DNA of 64,000 nucleotides from Acidobacteria bacterium UBA7540. Lineage in GTDB: Bacteria > Acidobacteriota > Terriglobia > UBA7540. Shown piece after piece: positions 51,190 to 59,559 of the stretch. The notes under the pieces were generated by a model, which saw only the letters and a list, made by a program, of their open reading frames with translations, was not told the DNA's origin and searched no databases. Position numbers and translations under genes: made by a program. Location of the stretch: contig DLMI01000027.1 in NCBI GenBank assembly GCA_002478145.1, positions 22,815 through 86,814 of the forward strand. Reading direction: 5' to 3'. The first letter of the stretch is position 1. Every line of letters starts with the position of its first letter.

Positions 51190-52254
51190 ATGGCAGCAAT
51201 GAATATAACGAAATATGCCATCGTCTTGACGGCGTTTCTGGTGACATTTGGCTCGGCGGCACAGACGCCGGGCGGCAGCGGGCCTGCAAGCGGGACCATC
51301 CCACCGTTCCCCGCACCGGACGTTGTGCTAAAGCCGTCTGCCCTGGCGAACGGCCATGTTTCCCTATCACCAAGTGGGACTTTTGCGGTGTACGCTGGTA
51401 CGGCAAACAGCTCGATTATCGCGATCGCTTTTAGTCGCGACGGCCGCTGGCTCGCGGCGGGCTGGAACCCGGTCTCATTGATCGATGTTTGGGATATAAA
51501 CTCCAGGAGGAAAACCCAGACCCTGCAAGCCGCTCAAGGAGGAATTGATGCCCTTGCTTTCGGCCCCGACGGGACACTCCTGGCTTCCGGTGCTGAAGGC
51601 AATTCGGTGAGGACTTGGAATTGGTCCAAGGAAAAGTTGAAATCTGATTTCCAGGGGCACAAGACCTATTTGGAAAACGTAGCATTTGACCCTTCTGGCC
51701 GCTGGCTGGTCTCTGCCGATAATGGCGAGAAGGCGTTCGTGCGCGATGCGAGCTCATATCAACAAATCGCTGAACTCGACCACAGCCGAGCCATCGCTTT
51801 CGCGCAAGACGGCCTGACCCTGGTTTCGGCGGGTGCGAGCGATGTCGTGTTCTGGGACACCGGAACCTGGCGAGTCACGCGCAGGTTACAAAGCACCCAA
51901 AAGAACATCAATTGCCTGGCGGTGCACGATGGGATCGACCGGCTTGCCACGGGTAGCTTCCAGTGGGCCGAGTTGTGGGAGCTGAAAAGCGGTCGAGACT
52001 TGGGCAAGATTTACGACGGCAACCTTTACTCGCTCTCCTTCAGTCCGGATGGCCGCTGGCTGGCGCTCGACGCACAGCACGCCCTCCAGTTGCGCGACGC
52101 GAAATCAGGACGTGTTCTCTGTAGCGCTGCAAGACTCACTCGTGATGCGAATTTTAGTCCCGACGGCCGCTGGCTGGCAGCCGGGGTCGGCCCCAACGTA
52201 GAGCTTTGGAGCACTAAAACATTAGCTGCGGTCTGCGGCACCTGGCAGCAGTAG
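51190..52254 (+). CDS. Secreted WD40-like beta-propeller protein
   Basis: A 354-residue exported protein. The signal peptide is ITKYAIVLTAFLVTFGSAAQ with cleavage near AAQ/TP. The rest has about seven WD40-type blades with recurring F-S-P-D-G-R-W-L-A units: AIAFSRDGRWLAAGW, ALAFGPDGTLLASGA, NVAFDPSGRWLVSAD, SLSFSPDGRWLALDA and ANFSPDGRWLAAGVG. Such periplasmic or surface propellers act as binding scaffolds. The first ATG of MAAMNITK is used; the second (51199) is equally possible. It is the last + strand gene before the IS66 element. Confidence 0.78.
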   Translation: MAAMNITKYAIVLTAFLVTFGSAAQTPGGSGPASGTIPPFPAPDVVLKPSALANGHVSLSPSGTFAVYAGTANSSIIAIAFSRDGRWLAAGWNPVSLIDVWDINSRRKTQTLQAAQGGIDALAFGPDGTLLASGAEGNSVRTWNWSKEKLKSDFQGHKTYLENVAFDPSGRWLVSADNGEKAFVRDASSYQQIAELDHSRAIAFAQDGLTLVSAGASDVVFWDTGTWRVTRRLQSTQKNINCLAVHDGIDRLATGSFQWAELWELKSGRDLGKIYDGNLYSLSFSPDGRWLALDAQHALQLRDAKSGRVLCSAARLTRDANFSPDGRWLAAGVGPNVELWSTKTLAAVCGTWQQ

Positions 52255-52331
52255 GGTTTCCATCTCGAGAACCCACGGCGTTGCAGCGGGGGTGTGGGGC
52301 CAGAACGGGTTGGGGTAGAGGAAGCGGAAGG

Positions 52332-53924
52332 TTAAGATGTAGGGGTTGCTTGCGTTACAGCCTTCCAGTGGTCAGGGAGTAGTTCGGCGATGCGGGCTCT
52401 GGGGTGAGCCGCGATGCGGCCGAAGAGGTCGCGGAGGTAGGCAAACGGGTCCATGCCGAGGCGCTTGCAGGTGGCGATCAGACTGGTCAGCACGGCGGCG
52501 GTACGGCCGCCCTTATCGCTGCCGTAGAACATCCAGTTCTTGCGTCCCACCGCGACCCCGCGTAGACTCCTCTCGGCGCCGTTGTTGTCGATCTCCAGAT
52601 CGCCGTCGTCGCAGTAACGGGTCAGGGCCTTCCAATTCGACATCGTGTAGGCGATGGCCTCTCCCTCGGGACTCTTGGGCAGCACCCGCGGCTGCTCTCG
52701 CTCCAGATAGGCGTGGATATCGTCCAGAATCGGTTTCGATTTCTCCTGGCGCAGCGCTCGGCGGGCCTCTCCGCCGAGCTTTCCATCGCGGGCCTTCCGC
52801 TCCACGTCGTAAAGCAGGCGGACATAGGCGAGCATTACTGTCGAACGCATCAAGTCAGAAGACTGCGCTTCAAAAAACCGCCGCCTCGCGTGGGCCCAGC
52901 ATCCTACCTCGGCGATGCCGCGCTCGGGCTCCTGATAGAAATAATCGTAGCCGGAGTACGCGTCGGCCTGCAGGTATCCCCGGAACTCCTTCAGGAACGC
53001 CTCCGGCCCATCCCGGCTACGGGTTGGTGTGTAGTCGTAAACCGTGTACGGATGCTCGTCATCCCCAACATAGGTCCAGATTCGCCCTGTGCGGGTGCGC
53101 GGCAAGTCTGGGTCCAGCACCGGGACGGGCGTATCGTCGGTCTGAACCGCTTTCGAATCCAATACCTGCTCTTTCATCAGCTCGTAGAGCGGGATCACCA
53201 GATCGGCGCAACCTCGCATCCAGTCGCACATCGTCTGGCGCGGCAACTCGACGCCCTGGCGGCGGAAGATTTCTTCCTGGCGGTTCAGGGGCACATGATC
53301 GCCATACTTGCTCACTGCCACGTGCGCCAACAGCCCTGGTCCCGGCAACCCTTTTTCGATCGGCGCCAAGGGTTTTTCTGCCGTCACGACGGTGCATGCT
53401 TTCGGGCAGGCGTATTTCTGGCACGCTTCTTCGATCACCACCAGCGAGGCCGGCACGTATTCCAGCCGCTCGCTGACTTCTTCCCCAATCCGCTTCAACT
53501 CCTCCTGGCATTCAGGGCATTGCCGTTTCGCTTCCTCGAGATCGTAGACCACCCGCCGCCGCTCCAGCGTCTTGGGCAGCCGCTGTCGGCCATGACCCTG
53601 GTGCTTCCCCGCGCCACGTTGTGCTTTCTCCTGCGCGGCCGACGCTTCCGGCTCAGGCGGAGCCTCTCGACCGGCACTGACCAGGGCGACCGCAAACAGA
53701 AAAAGCTGATTCTCATTCACCCGTTCGCGTCGTGGCCCATAGCGCGCTCGCAACAACTGCTCCACCCAGTGCTGCAGTTGCCGCAGCTTCCGCTCCCGCT
53801 GCTCGGCTTCCTCCAGCAGCCCGATCACCATCTGCCGCAAGGCCGAGGGGTCCTGCGGCAACTGCTTGGGATCAACCTCCACTGGCGCGCTTCTCCTTCT
53901 CCCGCTCTGCCCGTTCCCGCTCAA
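52332..53924 (-). CDS. tnpC: IS66 transposase TnpC
   Basis: A 530-residue IS66 DDE transposase. The N-terminal leucine-zipper-like helix (LEEAEQRERKLRQLQHWVEQ) precedes a zinc-finger domain (CPECQEEL ... CQKYACPKAC). The catalytic core has VQTDDTPVPVL (Asp), GYLQADAYSGYD (Asp) and IDNNGAERSLRGVAVGRKNW (Glu), a full triad, with GCWAHARRRFFEA between. The C-terminal SLIATCKRLGMDPFAYLRDL is also typical. The start at 53924 overlaps the upstream small gene by 53 bases. No lesion was seen. Confidence 0.93.
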   Translation of the reverse strand: MSGNGQSGRRRSAPVEVDPKQLPQDPSALRQMVIGLLEEAEQRERKLRQLQHWVEQLLRARYGPRRERVNENQLFLFAVALVSAGREAPPEPEASAAQEKAQRGAGKHQGHGRQRLPKTLERRRVVYDLEEAKRQCPECQEELKRIGEEVSERLEYVPASLVVIEEACQKYACPKACTVVTAEKPLAPIEKGLPGPGLLAHVAVSKYGDHVPLNRQEEIFRRQGVELPRQTMCDWMRGCADLVIPLYELMKEQVLDSKAVQTDDTPVPVLDPDLPRTRTGRIWTYVGDDEHPYTVYDYTPTRSRDGPEAFLKEFRGYLQADAYSGYDYFYQEPERGIAEVGCWAHARRRFFEAQSSDLMRSTVMLAYVRLLYDVERKARDGKLGGEARRALRQEKSKPILDDIHAYLEREQPRVLPKSPEGEAIAYTMSNWKALTRYCDDGDLEIDNNGAERSLRGVAVGRKNWMFYGSDKGGRTAAVLTSLIATCKRLGMDPFAYLRDLFGRIAAHPRARIAELLPDHWKAVTQATPTS

Positions 53925-54225
53925 TCTCCAACGCCACCCACTCGTTGATCAGTTCCCGCAGCCGCTTGTAGTTCGCCACTTTCCGGCGCATCGGCTCGAC
54001 CTGTTCGGGCCGCAGGAAACGCGTGCTGCCCTTGCCCTGCCAGGTGAAGCTCAACTGGTAATACGGCCCATGCTTCTGAGGCTTCTTCGGGTCCTTGCAG
54101 CGGCAGCCCGGCTGGCCACACACATTGTACTGTTCGGTGATGCTGCCTGGATGCAGGGGCCCCAGTTCCAGCAGTTGCCGTTGGAGCCGAACGATACGCC
54201 GTTGAACTTGGGTCAAATCCATCAT
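53872..54225 (-). CDS. Accessory IS66 ORF (DUF6788-like, Cys-containing)
   Basis: About 117 residues. MMDLTQVQRRIVRLQRQLLE is a helical start, then GSITEQYNVCGQPGCRCKDP gives a CxxxxCxC metal-knuckle-like motif, followed by HGPYYQLSFTWQGKGSTRFL and a charged helix (ELINEWVALEIERERAERE). I associate this family with transposon-linked proteins of unknown function (DUF6788 type). It stands between tnpB and tnpC, where canonical IS66 has no gene. The frame is open to 54264, but that stretch is a palindrome; the ATG pair at 54225/54222 is preferred. It may bind the element's DNA. Confidence 0.65.
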   Translation of the reverse strand: MMDLTQVQRRIVRLQRQLLELGPLHPGSITEQYNVCGQPGCRCKDPKKPQKHGPYYQLSFTWQGKGSTRFLRPEQVEPMRRKVANYKRLRELINEWVALEIERERAEREKEKRASGG

Positions 54226-54226
54226 G

Positions 54227-54251
54227 CCGATAGACATATCATGTCTATCGG
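54227..54251. promoter_or_regulatory. Perfect palindrome upstream of the accessory IS66 gene
   Basis: ccgatagacat (54227-54237) and atgtctatcgg (54241-54251) are exact inverted repeats with a 3-base centre, ending right before the preferred start of the accessory gene. The 11-bp arms and short centre look like a dimeric-protein operator. Confidence 0.5.
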
Positions 54252-54286
54252 AAGCTGTCAACAAAAAAATGACCCCTCGGCGGAAA

Positions 54287-54673
54287 TTATTTCTTCTCCG
54301 CCTCCGGCGTAGCTTCCGACGAGGTTGCCGCCGGCAGGCTATAGCGCTTCCGCCTCCGGCCGCGGCTTAGGTCGATCCCTTCCAATAGCACGGCCAGTTC
54401 CCAGGCCGCAATCTCCTTCCGCCCCGTCTCGGCAAAGGGAAACTGAAACGTTCCCGCCTCTAATCGCTTGTACCAGATCGCGCAGCCGTCCCGGTCCCAA
54501 TACAGGATCTTCACCCGGTCCGTTCGCCGGTTCGAAAACACCAGCAGGTGGCCGGCGTAAGGGTTACATCCAATCACATGCTCGGCCATCATCGACAACC
54601 CATCAAAGGAGCGACGCATGTCGCACGGGACCGTGCACAGGTACACCTTGATCGCTGCCGGAAAACTCAGCAT
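54287..54673 (-). CDS. tnpB: IS66 accessory protein TnpB
   Basis: A 128-residue IS66 Orf2-like protein. VYLCTVPCDMRRSFDGLSMM, YAGHLLVFSNRRTDRVKILY and GCAIWYKRLEAGTFQFPF are the family's conserved blocks. It is required with TnpA for IS66 transposition in known elements, probably as a DNA-binding or nuclease-like helper, although the biochemistry is unclear. It overlaps tnpA by seven bases (translational coupling). The C-terminus (SLPAATSSEATPEAEKK) is low-complexity. Confidence 0.92.
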   Translation of the reverse strand: MLSFPAAIKVYLCTVPCDMRRSFDGLSMMAEHVIGCNPYAGHLLVFSNRRTDRVKILYWDRDGCAIWYKRLEAGTFQFPFAETGRKEIAAWELAVLLEGIDLSRGRRRKRYSLPAATSSEATPEAEKK

Positions 54674-55023
54674 CGCGGCGGCTCCAGAGCGGCCAAGACC
54701 GCACGCAAGGTCTCCTCCTCCACGCCTTTTCGGATGCGCAGCTTCCGCCCGTCACCCAGCACCAACTCGATCCCGGCATCCGTCGCTCCCCCTTCCTCGC
54801 TCACCAGAGCAAAACTGGCCGGCCTCCCGTGGCCACCGGGTTTCGACGTCGTCCCGGCCTGCCGACTGGCCCTGAGCTTGTGTTGCCACCAGTAGAACTG
54901 GCTCTCTTTCAGCCGGCGCTGCCGACAAAACTGCCGAATCGATATCCCGCTCTGCGCCGCCTCACTGATCGTCCTCTGCCAATAACGTGCCTTCTCCGCG
55001 TCACCCTTTCCGCTGTCGCTCAT
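54667..55023 (-). CDS. tnpA: IS66 accessory protein TnpA
   Basis: About 118 residues. ARYWQRTISEAAQSGISIRQ and FCRQRRLKESQFYWWQHKLR form a helix-turn-helix typical of IS66 TnpA, and GIELVLGDGRKLRIRKGVEE resembles the conserved C-terminal strand pair (hxLxxGxxhxh). An ATG start at 55023 (MSDSGKGD) is preferred over 55080. It is the first gene of the IS66 operon. Confidence 0.88.
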   Translation of the reverse strand: MSDSGKGDAEKARYWQRTISEAAQSGISIRQFCRQRRLKESQFYWWQHKLRASRQAGTTSKPGGHGRPASFALVSEEGGATDAGIELVLGDGRKLRIRKGVEEETLRAVLAALEPPRC

Positions 55024-55219
55024 CCCACACCTCCGCGTCTGATTCACACATGCGCGCTCGACGCATGTCCTGGAGATCATCTGGGAGGAGTATTAAGCGG
55101 GAACTTCAATTGAGGAAGATGGGTTCACCGGACGGATACGTTGATCGGCCTACCATCGAGTTCGGGGCAGAGGGCCTGCCTCAGGCAAGTCACCAAGCCA
55201 CATTCGCCTGAACGGGAAT

Positions 55220-55400
55220 TCAGGGCAGGGTCCAGCCCTGCCGGAAGTTGACCTTTACCTTGAAGGTCAAGTATCGCTGACCCCTTCCCATGTCGGCGAG
55301 GGGATGTCGAACGTCCCTCAATGGTGCATTTGCATCCTCAGGTTCGAGCTTGCGTCCCACAATTGACGAAAGAGCTAACAGAAAGCCAACCATAGAGTGT
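55220..55400 (-). pseudogene. C-terminal fossil of a UDP-sugar epimerase
   Basis: The - strand reads LSSIVGRKLEPEDANAPLRD and VRHPLADMGRGQRYLTFKVK, matching LSSLVGRNLEPEYANARLGD and VRHSQADIGRARRYLRFEPK of the intact epimerase at 26328-27266. Everything upstream, including the NAD site, is gone. It lies between the IS66 element and the LamG-VanZ gene. Confidence 0.75.
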
Positions 55401-55693
55401 CGCTCAGCCGTGGCAGTATTGACCACCCTGCCGTCCATATAGCGCCTGCCTCGCAACAATCCTCCGATAAACCCCTCTCTCCCGCTTAAGAGTCACCCGT
55501 AATATTTCCACACAGATGAATTGAATCTGCGCGATAGGCCCCGTTGGTCTCTGGTTCTGCCCCGCAGACTGTGGGCGACCATGGGGTTTGCCTTGCTGGC
55601 CAGCGTGGCTATCCCAACAACCAGTGTAAGCGTTAAGCAGGGTACTTCTACACCTGGGGGTTCCAGAGGGTTAGACTGCACCCGGGGCGTTGG

Positions 55694-56950
55694 TCAGTTC
55701 ATGTGTGTCCTGGCTGAATCCTTCGCTGTAGTTCCCGCAAGGTGTGTCCAGATTCTCGCGAATAGGATTCGCCAGAGGTTCAATCGATACAACCAAACCC
55801 CTAAACAAGTGCCCAAGGTATTTGTGATGACATCTGTGGTGCCGGAATCCCGCGTTGGCAGGAATGCCTGAAGGCATTCGATCGTAAGGCTGACTGTGAA
55901 CCCTAGAAGGATTGTGACCAGTGCTGCCCTTTTGATCCGTCCGGCCAGCGAAAAGCAGGCGCAGAAAAAGAACCCCAAAGGAACAAAACCCGCAACGTTG
56001 ACCAGCGCGTCCTCCCAATAGCTCCAACCTGGACGGAATTCCTCCCAGAATGGGCGTAGGAGGGCCTGATCCAAAACCAGAAAACGGTCCGGAATGTACA
56101 AGTCGGTTCCCGAGGGCACTTGGTTATGAATGACACGCCCCGCGCGTTCATCAAACAGATAAAGCGCCACGGCACGCTCACTTTGGGAAACGTCCGGTCG
56201 TCCCTTTTCTATCCATGTCTCATAGTGGTGAAAGACCTGCGTCGGAGAGATCTCTTGGTCATAGAAGGCAAGCCCCTGCAAAACACCTGACCAGCTATTA
56301 CCTACTCTGGGCAAGTTGGCGATGACGAGTTCGCCGTCAAAATCCTGGCTGGAGAGCGGAAACTTGGCGGCGGTTCGGGCCAGCGCACCATCAATATAGA
56401 CTGACGTCTGCCCTCCCTTTGACGTAACCGTTACGAACAACGGCTTTCCCCGGCGGAAAATGTCGGCAACATAGTAGAGTCGGGTGGTTCGGGTTCGATA
56501 GCGCCCGTTGCGAATGTCACTTCGCAAGGCAAGGTCAGTAAGGGATTGGTACAGCGAGAACTGGCGAGGGTTCCCTGGAGCATAGAAGGCGAAGAGAGTT
56601 CCCGAGGCCGCAGTGAGATCAGGCTCGAACCAGATCTCCAGGCTGCATGCGGTGTCCGCTGGCGCACTCGCCGCCTTGAATTTGCCGGAACTCAGTATCG
56701 TCCCATGACGACCAAGGTGCAGGCCGTTGCCCCCAGCGACCCATGTCACCTGATTCCTGGGAGAGTGAAAGGGCCAGAGCCCTGCCACCAAGAGGCCCCC
56801 TAAGACCAATCCGCAAGCCACGCCGAGGAGCTTCGAGCTTGTCACTTCCCAGTTAATCTGGCCGATCTTTTTTTGAATTTCGGAGGTAATACGCGGTCGG
56901 CCAAATCTGGCGTCATCTTGTTTCTTTTGAATCATCGGGTTCGCCAGCAA
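55694..56950 (-). CDS. LamG/concanavalin-like plus VanZ membrane protein
   Basis: Up to 418 residues. A hydrophobic anchor (LLGVACGLVLGGLLVAGLWP, about 40-60) is followed by an extracytoplasmic LamG-like lectin domain (about 75-265: SLEIWFEPDLTAASGTLFAF, DGALARTAAKFPLSS, LQGLAFYDQEISPTQVFHHY). The C-terminal third is VanZ-like, with FVPLGFFFCACFSLAGR, TIECLQAFLPTRDSGTTDVI and TNTLGTCLGVWLYRL, the usual N-x-x-G helix. It may bind surface glycan, but the role of VanZ domains is poorly known. It starts at TTG 56950 or ATG 56935. Its strand is opposite to the EPS genes. Confidence 0.78.
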   Translation of the reverse strand: MLANPMIQKKQDDARFGRPRITSEIQKKIGQINWEVTSSKLLGVACGLVLGGLLVAGLWPFHSPRNQVTWVAGGNGLHLGRHGTILSSGKFKAASAPADTACSLEIWFEPDLTAASGTLFAFYAPGNPRQFSLYQSLTDLALRSDIRNGRYRTRTTRLYYVADIFRRGKPLFVTVTSKGGQTSVYIDGALARTAAKFPLSSQDFDGELVIANLPRVGNSWSGVLQGLAFYDQEISPTQVFHHYETWIEKGRPDVSQSERAVALYLFDERAGRVIHNQVPSGTDLYIPDRFLVLDQALLRPFWEEFRPGWSYWEDALVNVAGFVPLGFFFCACFSLAGRIKRAALVTILLGFTVSLTIECLQAFLPTRDSGTTDVITNTLGTCLGVWLYRLNLWRILFARIWTHLAGTTAKDSARTHMN

Positions 56951-57032
56951 ACTCTCTTACAGGAAAAACGGAACACGGACTCTACCATATCATGAAAGCT
57001 CTGGTTTTTGTCCATTCCTCCCATGGGCAGTG

Positions 57033-57116
57033 GTGTCCTAATATGCGACGTAGGGCCAGGGCTTGCCCCGGCCTGGCCACCCCACCATGGCGGGGGGCGG
57101 CCCTACATTGGGACAC
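57033..57116. repeat. 84-bp imperfect palindrome (MITE/REP-like hairpin)
   Basis: gtgtcctaat (57033-57042) and attgggacac (57107-57116) pair with one mismatch; inside them gtagggcc (57050-57057) and ggccctac (57099-57106) pair exactly, and the centre is a G+C-rich gccagggc/ggcctggcc tract. The whole folds on itself. It lies just outside the RIT element and resembles small intergenic palindromic repeats. Confidence 0.65.
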
Positions 57117-57203
57117 TACCGCCTGGCCGCGTAGCGCACGGGTGTAACAACTTTGATTCGGTTCCTCAGTTCGTTGGAGAAGACAAAAAGATGGCCGCTG
57201 AAG

Positions 57204-57233
57204 GGCTATGTGTCGTGACACATAGCCTTTTTT
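57204..57233 (+). terminator. Terminator-like hairpin abutting the RIT left end
   Basis: ggctatgtgtc (57204-57214) pairs perfectly with gacacatagcc (57217-57227), followed at once by TTTTTT (57228-57233). This fits an intrinsic terminator in form, although the 2-base loop implies the innermost pairs open. The last T's overlap the left inverted repeat of the recombinase element; the arms also contain tatgtg, a half-site-like core of that element, so it may instead be a recombinase site. Confidence 0.5.
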
Positions 57234-57376
57234 ATGTGGCGGGAGAGAATCTGTGGCGCCGACGGGGCGCTCCCATGAAGGGCCTTCGCTAAATCATATT
57301 CAGTCGACACATATTCTTCGGCGATCCTTCCTTTCATAGACCAGGCAATCAGCCGGGTCGTTTAGGAGGGAAGGAC

Positions 57377-58621
57377 ATGTTGAACCGTTATTTCAAGTAT
57401 CCCGGTGTGCTGCGCCGCATGCGGCTTGGGCCGCTCCGTACCGAGATCGATATCGTCGCCGACGATCTCGAGCGCGCCGGCTACACGTACTTATCGGCGA
57501 AGCGCTATTTGAGTCTGATTGCGAGCTTCAGTCGCTATGCGCTGAAGTCAGGTTGCGTTCGGGTTCAGGCGGTTGATCATCCTCTGGTCGAGCAGTACTT
57601 GGGCCGCCCTTCGCTGTCGTGCAGCACCGCCTCTACCGCCCGCTCGGCCTTGGGCCATGTGCTCCGCCGACTCGGCCGACATGCACGACCCGTCCACCTG
57701 TCAGCGTCGGAACGACGCGATGCAGTGCTTTTGGCTAGGTTTGATACCTACCTGCACGACGTTCGCGGTCTGGAAGCTAAGTCTCGCGAGGAACTCCTTC
57801 GTGCAGCGCGGCGCACGATCGTCTGGTACCGCGAAGCCAGGCCGTACCAACCGCTGTCGCGCTTCTCGGCTCAAGACGTCTTGGCGTACGCCTTCTACGC
57901 CACTCATCGCTGCACGTCGCACCGAACCCGGTCCGCAGCGATGTCACACTTGCGGAACTTTCTCCGATACCTCCATTGGTCGGCGATCTGCGGCGAAAAC
58001 TTCTCGCGCTATGTGCCACGAGTGCCAATCTGGACTATGGCGGGCATTCCGGAGTATCTCCCGTGGGACGATGCCCGTCGGGTGATCGACTCAATCGATA
58101 TCTCCGACCCAGTGGGCAAGCGTGATCGGGCGTTGCTGACGCTTGTGGCCACCACCGGTATGCGAAATGCTGAGCTTCGGCGTCTCGAACTCGGCGACAT
58201 CCGATGGCGGGAAGGCGAAGTACAACTGCGCCGAACCAAAAACCGCCGGGACCGTATCGTGCCGCTGCTCACAGAAGCGGGCCGCGCCCTCTCGGACTAT
58301 CTCCTCCACGGCCGACCACCGACGCCGGAACGGCGGATCTTCCTCTGCCATCGTCCGCCTGTCCGGCCATTCCGGACCAGCGGGACGGTGTCGTCCATCG
58401 TCCGTCGGCGTCTCGCCCGACTGGGGATCCGTCCGGTACGCGCCGGGACGCACTTACTGCGTCACAGCCTCGCCACCCGGATGGTACAGCAGGAGCGTCC
58501 CGTCAAGGAGGTCGCCGATCTGCTCGGACACCAACACATTGACACGACGGCCGTGTACGTGAAGGTCGCCCTGCCGCAGCTCGCGATGGTGGCACTTCCG
58601 TTCCCCGGAGGTGCAGCGTGA
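57377..58621 (+). CDS. ritA: RIT tyrosine recombinase A
   Basis: A 414-residue tyrosine recombinase. The N-terminal 60-200 region is the SAM-like core-binding domain (GYTYLSAKRYLSLIASFSRY). The catalytic domain starts at about 225 (YLPWDDARRVIDSI) and has ATTGMRNAELRRLEL (Arg I), RRTKNRRDRIVPL (Lys), HLLRHSLATRMV (HxxR), LLGHQHIDTTAVYVKVALP (His and the nucleophile Tyr). All catalytic residues are therefore present. A ribosome binding site (gggaagga) lies ahead of ATG 57377. It overlaps the next recombinase by 4 bases (GTGA). Confidence 0.92.
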   Translation: MLNRYFKYPGVLRRMRLGPLRTEIDIVADDLERAGYTYLSAKRYLSLIASFSRYALKSGCVRVQAVDHPLVEQYLGRPSLSCSTASTARSALGHVLRRLGRHARPVHLSASERRDAVLLARFDTYLHDVRGLEAKSREELLRAARRTIVWYREARPYQPLSRFSAQDVLAYAFYATHRCTSHRTRSAAMSHLRNFLRYLHWSAICGENFSRYVPRVPIWTMAGIPEYLPWDDARRVIDSIDISDPVGKRDRALLTLVATTGMRNAELRRLELGDIRWREGEVQLRRTKNRRDRIVPLLTEAGRALSDYLLHGRPPTPERRIFLCHRPPVRPFRTSGTVSSIVRRRLARLGIRPVRAGTHLLRHSLATRMVQQERPVKEVADLLGHQHIDTTAVYVKVALPQLAMVALPFPGGAA

Positions 58622-59559
58622 AAACCTTTGCCTGCCGTCTGGTCGACCACATTAACCGTTACGTACAGCTCCGCCGCTCGCTCGGATATTCCTTCGAGAC
58701 GCAAGCGGCGACGCTGCAGGCGTTTGGCCGTTTCGTGAAGCGCCGGGCGGAGCCTGGGCCATTGACCCAGCATCTGGCCCTCACCTTCGTGCTCGGGTAC
58801 CAGGTCACCCCAAACGTCCGGGCGCGACGCTACGCCGTCCTGAAGAACTTCGCCGACTGCTTCGCGGTCTTCGATTCCCGTACCGAAGCTCTAGACCCGC
58901 AGGTGCTTCCGCGTTCGCGGGCCATCCCGCCTGCTCGCCTCCTAGAAGAAGGGGAACTCGCACGGCTGCTGCAAGCCGCTCGGGAAATCTCACCACTCCA
59001 CCCCATGCGAGGGTTCACGCTGTTCACTATCATCGGTCTCCTGGCGAGCACCGGCCTGCGCTCTGGAGAGGTCACACACCTGGATCGTGGTGATGTGGAT
59101 CTCGAACGGGGCATCCTTCGAATTCGTGGCACCAAATTTCGTAAAAATCGCCTCGTCCCCGTCCATCCCACCACTCTCGAGGTGCTGCGCACCTACGTCA
59201 ATGCGCGCGATAAGGCCTATCCTCGAGCGAGCTCGCCGGCCTTCTTCCTGAGCCTGCGAGGTGACCGTTGGTCCCAGTGCGGGTTCGGCGACACCTTTCG
59301 TCAAGCCCGCGCGAAGGCGGGTCTCGACCAAGGCCCCCCTCGAGGGCTACGGCCGCATGATTTACGTCATCGGTTCGCGACGACACGATTGGTGACTTGG
59401 TATCGAGAGGGAGTGGATGTGCAGGCGCGCTTGCCGCTGCTCGCGACGTACCTTGGCCACACCCGCTATAGCGATACGGCCTACTACATCACGGGCACCC
59501 CTGACCTCTTAGGCCTGGCCGCCAGTCGCGCGTTCGGGCCCGAAGGAGGTGAGCGATGA
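58618..59559 (+). CDS. ritB: RIT tyrosine recombinase B
   Basis: A 313-residue tyrosine recombinase, the second of the trio. The core-binding region (FVKRRAEPGPLTQHLALTFV) is followed by LASTGLRSGEVTHLDRGDVD (Arg I), RGTKFRKNRLVPVHP (Lys), LRPHDLRHRFATTRLV (HxxR) and YLGHTRYSDTAYYITGTPD (His plus Tyr). The insertion WYREGVDVQARLP before the last motif is typical of the RitB/TnpB class. GTG 58618 overlaps the upstream stop and an ATGA overlap joins it to the third gene. Active-site complete. Confidence 0.92.
   Translation: MKTFACRLVDHINRYVQLRRSLGYSFETQAATLQAFGRFVKRRAEPGPLTQHLALTFVLGYQVTPNVRARRYAVLKNFADCFAVFDSRTEALDPQVLPRSRAIPPARLLEEGELARLLQAAREISPLHPMRGFTLFTIIGLLASTGLRSGEVTHLDRGDVDLERGILRIRGTKFRKNRLVPVHPTTLEVLRTYVNARDKAYPRASSPAFFLSLRGDRWSQCGFGDTFRQARAKAGLDQGPPRGLRPHDLRHRFATTRLVTWYREGVDVQARLPLLATYLGHTRYSDTAYYITGTPDLLGLAASRAFGPEGGER

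Larger units (their letters stand above)
52332..55023 (-). mobile_element. IS66-family element with an extra ORF
   Basis: Reading on the - strand: tnpA (55023-54667), tnpB (54673-54287), a small extra gene (54225-53872) and tnpC (53924-52332). All are open and intact by eye. I could not identify terminal inverted repeats or a target duplication on either side, so the listed span covers coding sequence only; the true element is somewhat larger. Confidence 0.85.

Noticed and set aside
52713..53948. 411-codon + strand frame across the IS66 transposase
   Set aside because: It is the antisense image of tnpC, whose catalytic motifs are complete on the - strand.
57204..57233. Plain operon terminator interpretation
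   Set aside because: Kept only as terminator-like: no + strand gene ends nearby to need it, and its arms share the core of the RIT end repeats, so a recombinase-site role is at least as likely.
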